Shown here piece by piece: positions 22,261-33,570 of a stretch of 64,000 bases of DNA. The stretch lies in contig NC_052139.2 in the NCBI RefSeq assembly GCF_016086655.4, forward strand, positions 1,612,001 through 1,676,000. The letters run 5' to 3'. The translations under genes were made by a program, and so were the position numbers. Within the stretch, counting starts at the first letter, position 1, and every line of letters starts with the position of its first letter. Below the pieces are notes generated by a model that worked only from the letters and a program-made list of their open reading frames with translations, ran no database searches and had not been told where the DNA came from. Source of the DNA: Lepeophtheirus salmonis. Taxonomy: Eukaryota; Arthropoda; Copepoda; Siphonostomatoida; Caligidae.

Positions 22261-24389
22261 TTTATCAAGAAAATAAAAGATATTTTACTCTCAGACAAAT
22301 CATTAAAAACAAAATATTTTTTCGCCTTCGTCTAGCAATAGTAATGCAAAAAAAAATTGTTTATGAAAATATTTAATGCAGTCACAGCTGACAAAATGAG
22401 CATCAGTCTTAACATTATTTTTCCATTTTTGAGAAGAAAATAAAAAGTTAAAAGGGCACTTTTTTATACAAGACAGAGAGTATGAGCGTTTTTTAAGTTA
22501 TTAGTAAAAGTCATTTTTGGACTGAGAGAAGAAATGAGTAACGGAGGAATATTTCCGTGCCTGATACAGGGTGGGACTTGAGTAAATTGTATTTATATCA
22601 TGCTGGTGATGGATAGTGCTATAAAACAAAAAGATGGTCATAAAGCGCCAGCAGGCTAAAACCTACATTTATTATTGATATATAATCCTTTGAATACGAA
22701 TATGACCAATAAAACTTTCAATCTTTACAGGTTTTGTCTTTAAAGGGTTTGTTTAAATCAAGTTTTAATAGTATAACTGCGATTAAGTGGCATATTTGAA
22801 ATCAAAGGGCTACTTATACGAAAATCAAAGTAAATAACATTTTGATACAGACATTTCAGCATTTAAAAAATGATTTATTTATTATTTTATCTAGATTTCA
22901 ATTAAGTAAACATATAAATAAATAACCAACAAATCGATCAAAATGAAGGACCTGACTTAGAAAATAAAATCCTTCTTATTTTTTCTTTCTGTGCTTTATA
23001 TCCTTGCTGAAGATATAGAATAGAATTTCTATTTCAATTTTTAAAAAAGAGTCGATTTTGGTTGAGTTTTGGTCAATTTAGTTTTTAATATTTGTAAAAT
23101 AATTTATATATATATAGCTAGTTAGAGTGACTGAATATAAATTATGATAATACTTCAGAGGCAAGGGATGACTCAGTTATAATAATCTATATTGAAATAA
23201 TTAATAATTTAATTGTAAAGGAATTAAAACATTCTTACAGATGCTTCATATTCAAAATAATTAATAAATTGAAGGTTAAAAATTCATAAGTAATTCATTT
23301 TTTCCACGGAATATTATTGTAATCTAACTATTTCTCTTAAAATAGTAAATAAATTTCGTATAATGGTTTTACTACAAAAAAAATTTATTAAAATTACAAA
23401 ATACAAGGGTTTCTTATTTTTATTTTTTAGCTATTTGATCAAAAAAACCTATAGCATTTGGTTCTATGAGCAATTATATCACAATTTACATTGATACACT
23501 GAGTAAAATAACATATGAAAATGTTCCCACGAGTATTATTATATAATTATATATTTTTCTCAACTTTTTTTTTAACAAAATATTTGTAAGTATTATTTAT
23601 ATTTGTTAATCTGCTAAAAAATTGATTTATAGAGTGAAAGATTTAAAAAAAATCAAATATTTAAAATATTCAAAAATAAACTATTTCTGGCTTTATTAAT
23701 ATGACTCCTTGTCATAATTAATAAAAACAGTTTACATTCTTTAATTTAAGAATTGATTTATGTTGTAGAAAAAAGCTTGTTTTTTATACTAATAAATATA
23801 TGTAGTAAAATGTTAACATCCTATTCTGTTTGATTATTCCATATATACAAAATTGTTTGCCTAAAGATTTGACGAAAATGTAGTATAATTTTTTAAAAAT
23901 TAATTAATTTAGATAGCAAATGTTATGATTTTTTTTTTTTTTGTGTCCCAAAAGTTCACCAAGCTCTTTCACCTTTGAAACTTAATATCCTTCTTTTTAT
24001 CAAGATCCAAAATCAGTGTCAGGAAAGTTTATTCTGAGAAAAGAATATCACAAGAAAATTAATCTCAAACAATACAAATATTAGAAATATATTTTTATGA
24101 AATAAATCATCTATGATTTATGTTTTTAAATTAAGTTTTCTAATAATTATAAATGATATAAAAACTTGCTGTGTACCAATGGATCAATATCGTCAAACAT
24201 CGATCATTTTGCTGTCATTATTTGAAGTATTAAAATATGTATGGGTCCAAAATGATAATATATACTGGAATTCCATGACTTTGTCATAGAATTCTGTACT
24301 GAAAAGTTGCTTCTTCTTCTCAGTCAACTTGAACCTCTAAATTTCACACAATGATAAATAGTAGAGGAGAATTCTTCTATCACACTTGA
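22261..24389. other. AT-rich spacer
   Basis: No gene or clear repeat in about 2.1 kb; AT tracts at 23105-23115 and poly-T at 23928-23941. Confidence 0.5.
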
Positions 24390-24965
24390 ATGACCTCTAG
24401 AGGTTAAATCTTGTGATCAAAAACAGAACATTGCCCTCTAACGTTTTTGCTTGCCTCAAGATTGGCGATAAAGAAGCTGGAAATAATAAATGAACATGTT
24501 CCGTTTACTTCGTTTTGCATAACCCTTGAGTCTCTTTCCAGCAAATCAATTAAGAACGAAATAAAAACCCATTTTATGTATAACCTATCTAAGACGATAG
24601 TAATAAAAAGGATCAAACGCCTGGGAGAAGAGGAAATTAAACTGCTCAGGAAGAGCCTGTATACAAACAAATCAAAAAAGAACGAAAAAGGGAAGGTATA
24701 CTCCTTTTGTGGCAAGGACCGAGTTACCTCCCTATATATATTTTATGTGTGTGATAAGACAACTCCATTGAGAAGCAAAGTTGATGAAATTATCCTGAAG
24801 GAGTTGGGCCTCACTCTAACGAAGACAAACTGGATGTTTACTTTATCACCTGGAGGTATCCACTCCTTATAAGCGGATTCCATTCTCACTAAAGCAATCT
24901 CCATGATGCACTCACCAAGATGCAAAGGTTGACCACTCCTCTCCATATGTATGGGCGATGTCATG
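24390..24965 (+). pseudogene. LINE ORF2 C-terminal relic with a degraded CCHC finger
   Basis: A 141-codon open frame (24447..24872, no ATG at its start) contains, around codons 86-105, KGKVYSFCGKDRVTSLYIFY followed by VCD. If the first Tyr (TAC) came from Cys and the later Tyr (TAT) from His, each a single base change, the block is C-x2-C-x8-H-x4-C. That is the zinc finger found after the reverse transcriptase in several non-LTR retrotransposon families. The tail LRSKVDEIILKELGLTLTKT looks like the usual amphipathic end. Upstream, LSKTIVIKRIKRLGEEEIK is basic and helical. The frame continues past the stop with coding-like sequence to about 24965. The minus-strand frames at 24404..24715 and 24743..25021 are taken as shadows. 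Base composition is richer in G+C than the surroundings. Assignment is inference from spacing. Confidence 0.45.
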
Positions 24966-26739
24966 TTAACGGGAGCTGCGGGAGGTTTAAATAGACGTAT
25001 ACAAACTACAATAATAAACACAGGTTGGGTGAGCTAAATTTCCAAAATTGTGCATAGGGAAGAAATTTATAATATATATTTGTTGTAATCAAAAAGAATT
25101 AATAAAAAGTTTTATGGGGAACTTTCCTTTCTAATTATCCTAATTTTAGTCGTGATCCTAACAATGTGTAATTTCTAATCTCTAATAAAAACAGTTTTTT
25201 TTCCTTGGGATGAACATTCTTTGTGATAAAATTTCTTCGGGAGAAAGTTGTCTTGGAATCAACTTCCCTCATAGTAACAAAGGAAAGGTCGTGGCTGAAA
25301 AGAGTACGATAAACTTTCCTATTATCGTTTTATTTAGTATCTTTCAAAATCAGAAATTTAATTTAAAACTATACAAATATGACTCAAATTAATTATTCAT
25401 CAAAGACACTCCAGAAAATAAGGATTTTCGTTATACATAGTAACGACATATCATTCTGACAAATATTTAGCTGAATAAATTTATTTGACATCTCCATATA
25501 TGACTTGATATTAAAAGAGGGAAAAATTATTTTCATTATTAATTATATATATTTATATCTTTAAGATGCATTTATTTCTTATTAAATAATTATACTATGG
25601 AAATCCCAGTTATATATATTTAAAATTATAAATATATCAATTTTTCCAAAATATTTTATTTATTCAATAACTAAATTTATATAAGATATTGATTTTTTGT
25701 ATACATGTAAATGAATTGAATAGCAATAACAGAAGAAAGTTTATGAATTCAAAAGCCATTCTCTAGTGCTAGAAATCGTTTTAAAAAAATATTTTGAAAG
25801 ATTCATTGCTGTTAAATACTCTTATTATGAATATTCTTACTTGTTATTATTTAACAATATATATCATATTTACTCTAATTTGGAAGATTTTTCTTCTAAT
25901 GAAATTATTCTTATTTTGAGTTTTCCCTTTACAAAAGTAACAAATCAATGGTGAAACGAAGATTGAATAAAAATCTTCATGAATACTTTATATATTTCAA
26001 GATGATTATTGCTAATATAAACATAGTAATATGTATTCATCATTTGAGTAAAGAAAGGATAAGGAAGCAGGAATAATATTCTTTAAAATATAATAATTCA
26101 TAGAATAATTTCTAAATAACAGAGAAATTAATGAAAATAATCCCATAAAATATAAATAAATATAATGATCTACTTAGACGGTGAATATAATACAACGTCC
26201 CCAGGGAAATACTGGGGGGTAAATAGCTTTGAAACTTGGATGAGCATTTCTTAATTTAACCACATTTTATATCATGATTTGATATATAATCATCTTTTTT
26301 TATGTTTATTTTTGTGAAGGTGAAAGTGTAAAATAAAATAAAACTTTTTTTTATTTATTCCTGTGAAGAAGACAAAAATGTATGTCGAGATCATCTTGGG
26401 AAATGTTTTTCCCTAGCGTATAGTTAAAGACCATCAGTTAGTGAGGGGAAAGAATGTGAATATACAGAATGTTTACTTTGCATGAAGTCCATAAAATCTC
26501 CCCCCCCCCTATTATTGTTATTATTATTGCCCATAAAGGTGTTGTTTGAATGTGATTCTGGTGTCTTTTTTTATGCAATGGTTATATATTTACTCCATTT
26601 CCATTCTTCTATGTTCTTTTATTCTCATATGTAATATACTTGTACATAAACAACAGCTTACCACTGAGAATTAAATTATGTTATATTGATATTTCAGTAC
26701 TCACTTTACAAATCCCCCAAGGAACAAATACTACTTCAT
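24966..26739. other. AT-rich spacer with simple repeats
   Basis: Small CCCCAG/CTGGGG hairpin near 26199-26217 and a run of ten C followed by an (ATT)n tract at 26500-26529. Frames at 25210..25392 and 25766..25954 have no motif. Confidence 0.45.
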
Positions 26740-26860
26740 AATGTGTTTGTTTTTTTAAATAATATTATAGACACTTTTAAATTGTTATTACATTTTTTTA
26801 AATAATATTATAGACACTTTTAAATTGTTTTTACATTTTTTTTTTTAAAAGTGTCTTTAA
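26740..26860. repeat. 43-bp direct repeat followed by an inverted copy of its core
   Basis: TAAATAATATTATAGACACT and TTTAAATTGTT-TTACATTTT occur twice with a 43-base offset (cores at 26768 and 26811). A third, inverted core TTAAAAGTGTCT at 26846-26857 is the reverse complement of AGACACTTTTAA at 26812-26823, allowing a 12-bp stem. Confidence 0.75.
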
Positions 26861-27239
26861 ATTTGAATGATGTGCATCTTTGTGTGTTTATTATTTTTAA
26901 CGTTATGAAATGGGAGATATCATAAGAAGAAAGCTAAAATTCAGTGCTCGTAATTGATTACTAAAACGGGAAACAAATTTTACTAAGAGAAGTCTAGAGA
27001 CGTGAATTATATATTATTTGTGTAGAAAATGGGATATCTTGTCTCTTTTGAGTTATTTGGACAAATATCCCATTGGAGGACCTTTAAAGTAAATGAAAGA
27101 TCTCATTATGCAGAGAAAGTAGTGAGTAGGTCCCCTATGCAATATTAGGAGAAGGAAAGCGTGAAATTCAAGTTCAAACATTGATTAAGATATACACTTA
27201 GAGGTGAAGTGGATTTTACACACACAAAAAATAAAAGCA
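26861..27239. other. Spacer without identified feature
   Basis: Slightly less AT-rich than average; no motif or exon structure could be read. Confidence 0.35.
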
Positions 27240-27310
27240 ATTTCACTAAGCTGTTCTCCTCCTAAAACATTCTTTAAATTTCACGTCAACGTCCCTATTT
27301 TCTTGGAGTC
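27240..27310 (+). repeat. Dispersed MITE-like repeat fragment, AGCTTAGCTG-core family, copy 8
   Basis: CTAAGCTGTTCTCCTCCTAA and AACATTCTTTAAATTTCACG match the family segment at 37070-37110 (CTAAACTACTCTCCTCTAAA, AACATTCTTTAAATTGTCAG). Confidence 0.45.
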
Positions 27311-27780
27311 GAGCCTTAAAAGATCTAACTCTTTTGTTTGGTCCCCTGAAGTACATTTAAGGACTAAAAATAACTAATGGCGGATATTAGAAAGAGTTAT
27401 AGTGCCTAACATAATGAGATTTGATCTCATCAGCCATTATCTTTGCGTCATCGAATCAACTATGAGTATGCTCAAAACTTCTTTCGAATAATGATACTTT
27501 CTATCTTCTTTCAAGATTATCCAAAGTACTACTTGTTCAAATAACTTGAAAGAGTCGAGATCCCTATCATTCGACTCCATTAATATTAAGTTGAGAAAAA
27601 AGTAATTTTCTATTTTGCGCTTTACTTCAATGCTATATAAGAAGTGTTACAATCATTCGATTTAATACAAGTACAGCTTGTCATTTTCAATAACTTGTTT
27701 GCCAACAAGAATCCAACTTTATAATCTCAGTGTCTTTGCCCCCAATTGAAAAAAAAAACTTGGACATTCAATTTTTACAG

Positions 27781-27871
27781 GCCTGTATTAAGGCCAAATT
27801 TATACCTGTAACCGCACTGCCCATGCACAGGAACAGGTAGCAATCACTTGCTTCAAGGTGCAGACCGTAAG
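27781..27871 (+). other. Exon-like patch between good splice sites
   Basis: Preceded by CATTCAATTTTTACAG (acceptor ending 27780) and followed by AAG/GTGAGTAAT (donor at 27872); the 91 bases between are clearly richer in G+C than the flanks. All three frames contain stops, so it would be an untranslated or non-coding exon. With a weaker inner donor (AACAG/GTAGCA, exon ending 27836) one frame stays open: ACIKAKFIPVTALPMHRN. It could be a 5' UTR exon of the gene ending at the right edge, a lncRNA exon, or chance. Confidence 0.25.
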
Positions 27872-29011
27872 GTGAGTAATTAAAAACTTCCCATCCGAGC
27901 TCCTGGAGTTATTACGCGTACTAAATATACTAACTCAAAAAAATTACTTTTTCCCCAAACTAATATAGATGAATCCTGTCACTTCTCTTAGCCAAGTTCT
28001 TTCCTTAATATTGAAAGAATGCAATGATTAAACTTCAACTTTCAGCTTACCCTGTTTTAATTTTCTACGTAGAAAGAGAAAATATTAGGTTGGCGGCAAA
28101 ACTGTAGAACAAACCTCCGAAATTGTTATCTCTTTTTTTAACATACCACCATTTATTTTGATTACAAAAAAATCCTTTGTACTATAACTTGTGATAAGTT
28201 ATTTCTGCTGTATCAAAACTATATTATACAATGAGTCTTTCAGACATAAATATGTATAGTAGTATTATCAACACTTTTATTGTTTGGTACCCTGGAATTA
28301 TAGTGTGGTGCCGGGATACTGACACATTTAAAACAGATAATATACAAGATTAATATTGGGGTTGGTCTTGCAGTGACATTACGTCATACAGCTATTGGTT
28401 CAGCCGTTGACGTAACTTCCAAAACACTTGAACCAGATTTTCTTTATACAAAATTAATCATAATTTTTTTTTTAATTACAAATTTATTAGAATGTCCGCA
28501 AACCGCTGCCCACTACCAAAACCATTAAGGTCCTTTATTCTTTTTAGAACATAAAATATCAAATATAGATATCAATTTTACTAGCATAATTTGTAAAAAG
28601 TATTAATATATTAACAATTTGAGCTTCTCTCAAAATTTCCCATTTTCCCGGGAGTTCTTTGAATTTTACACCTATGGAAAATTCTTAAGAAATCTTGCAT
28701 TTAATGATACATTATCCACCAAAAATTTCTTTGTTCGTCACTTTTTATTTAATTATTTTTGACAGTTCAAATCGAGTCAATCAATTAAAAAAAGCAGTAC
28801 CTGCTTCGACTAAAAAACAACCCACCTACTATTAGTGGTAAGGTTTAAGATAAAGAACCTGATCATTAATAAAAAGAAATCTGGTAATTATCCTATAGAT
28901 GACCTAACTAATGTGTATCGCACGTGGATTATGGTGTCGGAAAGAAAATATTTTGTACTTAAAACAGTTTTGTAATTATTTGATACAGTACTGTTTGAGC
29001 GGTTGTCAAAG
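27872..29011. other. Spacer with a mariner-type end at 28085
   Basis: TTAGGTTGGCGGCAAAACTG at about 28087-28106 closely resembles the outer inverted repeat of mariner elements (TTAGGTTGG followed by a CAAAA-type block). It lies about 900 bases before the transposase start at 29012, further than the ~170 bases usual in mariner, so sequence was inserted between or the two are unrelated. A pair of TTACGTCA / TGACGTAA words lies at 28379-28386 and 28408-28415. Confidence 0.4.
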
Positions 29012-29245
29012 ATGGAAACCAGGAAGGATAATATATGCCATATTTTACTGTTTTTCATTGATAGAGACGATTGTGCAAATGAATATTTTTATAGTCCTGA
29101 TACCGTAAGAGCCAATCAGGCTCAATGTTGGTTTCGTCGATTCTGTTCCAGTAATTTTAATGTCAAATATGCAGGGCCAATTGTCGAAAGTTTGGATAAA
29201 ATAATAAAAGTTTTCGAGTCTTTGATAGATTTCTTATTTTATTAA
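29012..29245 (+). pseudogene. mariner transposase N-terminus (truncated)
   Basis: ATG at 29012 opens a 77-codon frame. METRKDNICHILLFFIDRDD matches the start of irritans/cecropia-type mariner transposases. YSPDTVRANQAQCWFRRFCS and SNFNVKYAGPIVESLDKIIK correspond to the C-Q-x-W-F-x-R-F second helix and the linker ending in G-R-P. About a dozen residues are missing between the two (after DDCANE), and the Arg-rich GRP motif is eroded. The frame ends at TAA 29243-29245 and no catalytic domain follows. Role in an intact element: binding the terminal repeats. The overlapping frame at 28911..29108 is a shadow. Confidence 0.75.
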
Positions 29246-30929
29246 GTGTAAAAACTCAAAAATATAGAAATAAATACATAAATTACACAGTACTTATAAT
29301 TCACTAACGAGATCTGGCAATGAAAAACCTTATTGAATACACTCATCCAAACACAGAAAAACTCAGATTTAATAAATTTATAAGAGAAATTGCTGACAGG
29401 CAAGGAATCGAATTCCATTGAATTGTCTCATTTCACAACTTTTATATCACTTTACCAAATATATATATATGCATAGCTAGATAGATTTAATACATATGGG
29501 AAAGAAGAGCGGAAGAAATATTGGAATCATTAGATAGATGGTGGCTTTATTCAAATCCAAATGAGGAAATGTTTGTAAGAAATAAAGTTTATTTTGGTGC
29601 TCTTTTTTTTGGTAAAAGACAAAAACAAGTTAAATATATTAGATATACTCTTAAAAGCAAAATAATCTCTCAGGGTCTCAAGAGATTATAGTCATTATAA
29701 GAACCAAGAAGTGAATAAAGATATTTTTACCATTAATTCTGCACTAATAAAGTTCAATCAAAATATATATATAAAAAAAGAAGGGGTTTAAATCTTATAA
29801 AACATCTAAATTTGAATAAAATATTTTTTCGCAAATTTTATATTTTGGCAATTATGTAATTTCTAAAAACAGTTACTTGCTCTAAAGACTGTTTTCCTTT
29901 AATGAAAAACCGTTACATCATCAATTGACTACTTAGAAGCTTAAGGTTCATCTTAAAAATAGAAATATATATTTCAAAAATAATGATCTATTTTAAAAGT
30001 TTTATGGTCGGCATTGAAGTGAGTTAATACTTTTATAAGGGTACATGTTTCAGGACTTTTTAAGGATCTTTAAAATTAGAAAAATAGTCAGTTTGGCGTT
30101 AAACGATTAATATATACAATAATATGCTGATTAAGTGTACTCTTTAAATTATTTTGTAAAAATAAAATAGCACTGTTTTTCTATAAAAAGGTCCTCCACG
30201 ATCAAACTTCAAAAGTAATAATGACCACTATAGTATTTTTGTTCAGCTTTTAAAGTATTTTTTTCTACTTTTATTATTGTGTTTGTATATAAGGCGATTT
30301 TTTTATTTAATGACTAGCATAACAATGGGTTTTATACATCCTATTTGTTTGTCTCTCATGAAGATCTTGAAATCTCCATAAAACTAATTTTATTTAAAGC
30401 AAGGATAGGCTAAAACTTATAGCAAACTTTCGATAGTATGTTCCCAATTTTACCAATTAATTAATAGGGTTTTTCCAATTTCTATTTTTGATTATATTGT
30501 ACTAATTTCTATGAAATAACTTATGACTATCTAGCCATCATAAAATATCATCATAAAACATGGAATTTGATAAGCATTTGAATGAACTTTTTTGGCTAAT
30601 TCATACAATTGATTTATTATATTGCATAAATAAAATGTTACGACCCTAAGAAAAAAATGACGCTGTATCTTTTTGTTCTGTTCTGAAACTCTTATTAGTC
30701 TTTTGAATGCTAATTGATTACATTCGAATTAGATTTTGTTAAGATATAAACAATTTCCAACCATTAGTGAATAAAAATTACATAAATGGGAAGAATTGGT
30801 TTATCAAGAACTGATTTTGGGCTGATTTTTATTTGTTTTCATAAAAGAAGTTGTGAGACTCAATACATTACTTACTTGAGAAATGATTTGTTATTTTAGC
30901 TCTCTGTTTTTAAATTGGGATATTTTAAA
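29246..30929. other. AT-rich spacer
   Basis: (TA)n at 29461-29470; no gene or clear repeat. Confidence 0.5.
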
Positions 30930-31290
30930 CCCAGATATTTATAAAAATGCTTCTTATTCTTTTGAATCTACACTTTATCGCCAATAAATTGAAGTATGCT
31001 CCTGAAATGTAAAAGATGATATGTTATTCTTTTTTATTTTGATAATACCTTGTTTAGGATAAATTTGTATATTTAGCAAGTTTTAACCGAGGTTTGGTCG
31101 ATAATAATCAAACTTTTTGAATAACAATCGTTCCCTTTTTTTCAATTTTTAATTTAAACATGACAAGTTATCTCTCGCGAAAACCCCAAACTCATCGTAT
31201 AAAGATTATTTAAAATATAGGATTTGTTTGTTTTCAATATTCATACAAACATTTTAACTGATATCTACTAGTGAAAAATAGATGGAATAG
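30930..31290 (+). repeat. Dispersed AT-rich repeat, family C copy 1
   Basis: Blocks TCTTTTGAATCTACACTTTA, TCGCCAATAAATTGAAGTAT, GCTCCTGAAATGTAAA, GAGGTTTGGTCGATAATAAT, AACCCCAAACTCATCG and GGATTTGTTTGTTTTC recur in order at 38925, 46500 and 48200. Unknown class; at least 220-350 bp, no coding motif. Confidence 0.5.
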
Positions 31291-33399
31291 TTAAAAAATT
31301 ATACAAAGTTTACATGATAACATCATTATAATTTTTCTATTGCTTATCATGTAATTAAATAGTTTTTAAATTTGGGTGTTCTTTTTACCCTGTTCACTTC
31401 CCACGATATAAAAAATCTATTCACATAAGAAATGAAACGGTAGTAAATAAACACAATAGATATTCGGCTTTTATTGTAAATGTATTTAATGTGCTTTATA
31501 AGGTGTTGCTAAATATGGAAAAAAACTGTTTTGTTTTTGTGGAAATTTTAAAATTTTCAATAAAAAATAATTAGATAAAATTTAAACATAAATAAATGAT
31601 GAAAAATTTCAGGAAATTGTCACAATATGGGACAAATAAACATAAAATGATTTTATCACACTTTGTTTTGCGAGTATTTTGTACATAAATTTATGACACA
31701 CTATTTTAAGGGTCTTCTTTATCCCTCATGATACTTGAAATCCAATTTTATATATGATGATTTTTTTTCTTCCTTGCCTTAAGGTATGACTGGTAACCAT
31801 TTTATTTTATACTATTACCTCAAGATATATATATATATATATGTATCAAATCCGTTTTATATTTGCTTAAAGGCCTTCTTTTCCTTTCTTAAATTGAATT
31901 AAACTTACAAAGTATAAAAGGTATTGTCCCTTTGGCAACTGAAAAAAAGTTAGAGTTGTTATATTTAAACTTATTTTGTTAATTTATTTAGGATAGAAAA
32001 GTGATAAGTTATCATCACTTTTAAGTAAATTAAAAAATAAAATGCCAAGATGATGTTTTGGCATAATATACTATAATATATTGTTTTATCATAATTGAGA
32101 GTGAGATATTAAAATGTACATTTTATAATCCAGGAAATAGTGGTTATATCACGTATCGTACGCATTCATGTATTGTTAATTATCTTTTGAAGTATGTGTA
32201 AAACAAATTAAAATTTTAGTAAATGAATTAAGGGTCTTTATGTGACTTCAGATATTTTGTGGGACTTAACAACCAAGTTTTCCTCTTTTTTCATGACTAT
32301 GTAGGAGAAGTATTGCTGTGCTTGTAGATATCAAATGTGGCCAAAGAATACAAAGTAATTGTATGTTACTGTCTACTAAAAATATATCCATTCAATGGCT
32401 GGTTTTATTTTCATATATCAGACCTTAATATGTCCTAAAAACCGGTTAATTTTGTATTATACTTTTATAGTTTGGACCATAAATTAAAAATTGTATTTGA
32501 AGGATAGGGTCAATTATCCTACTTCACAAGTTCTTAAACAATTAATAGCAAAATAAATTATACAAATATAGCCATTTTGTAAGATATTCAGTACACATCT
32601 CTTTAATTTAACTCAATGCATCATTGTTATCAAGTAGTATTTAAAGAATTTCAAGTCTTTTTATATCCTTAAAGACATTTAATCTAGTATCATGAAGATT
32701 TAGTAGAAATCAGTTCATTTGATGTAGAAACAAGATGAACTATTTGCCCCTAAATGGCCTCATATTCAATTATGAATTATTACGTAAATAAAAACGTTTT
32801 AAAAGTGATATTATGCGATAATATTTTTAGCTACCCTGTTTTACTGAGTTTTTTTATTTGTCAACTTAAAGAGTGAACTTTCTTTTCCAATACTCTTTCA
32901 ATTATTGAACTTCATGTTCTACTGTATATAAGCTATAATAGAATTATTCGATAATTGATTGACCAATTGAGTGCGCTCCTTCAAAAAAGATGAGTAATTT
33001 GAGGATTTGTTGCAGAGTAATAATTGTAGGTAATGATGTGTATGTTCTTAATTGTACTCTCCAGTCCAATCTTAGTTTAGGAGTGGTCCTATTGGGCTGG
33101 GATACTTTCTTAAGTGGGTCTTTGGGATTTTTTTAAATACAAGTATGACTAATACTTGTATTATTCAGATATATATGTATATGAAGAATTTATCACATAT
33201 TTTGTTAAAAATATTATTTTTTCCATTTTAATGCAATAAAAAACGAAAATATAATATGTTTCCCTAATCATAAAATTTGTTATATTATATAACAGAGAAA
33301 AAAAAGGGAGAAAATTCCTCAATGACGTCATAAGAATTGGCTTAACATTCATTTCTAACAACTAGTAGAACTAGATGTGAACTGGACTACGGTCCTAAA
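31291..33399. other. AT-rich spacer
   Basis: (AT)9 microsatellite at 31824-31842; a small hairpin AAAAGTGAT/ATCACTTTT at 31997-32022; a perfect TGACGTCA at 33323-33330. Frame 33161..33361 has no motif. Confidence 0.45.
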
Positions 33400-33570
33400 T
33401 AAGAACCAACACAATTGTAATTCCTGATCAGGCTCAGAGTAGAATTGAGGACTAAGGTTGAAGTAATTATTTGCCATTTCCTTATACATTTCTTACTCCA
33501 CGTCGTAGTAGCTGCTTGCAGCTTACCTGCTCTCTTTCAAAACGTTCTTGAAACGGTCAGGGTTACCATT
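33400..33570 (+). repeat. Dispersed MITE-like repeat, AGCTTAGCTG-core family, copy 9
   Basis: CTCAGAGTAGAATTGAGGAC, GTAGCTGCTTGCAGCTTACC and TTTCAAAACGTTCTTGAAAC then GGTCAGGGTTACC give the cleanest view of the family's forward blocks. Confidence 0.6.

Noticed and set aside
24404..25021. Two minus-strand frames of 92 and 103 codons overlapping the LINE relic
   Set aside because: The plus strand shows finger-like spacing and LINE-like ends; the minus frames look like shadows.
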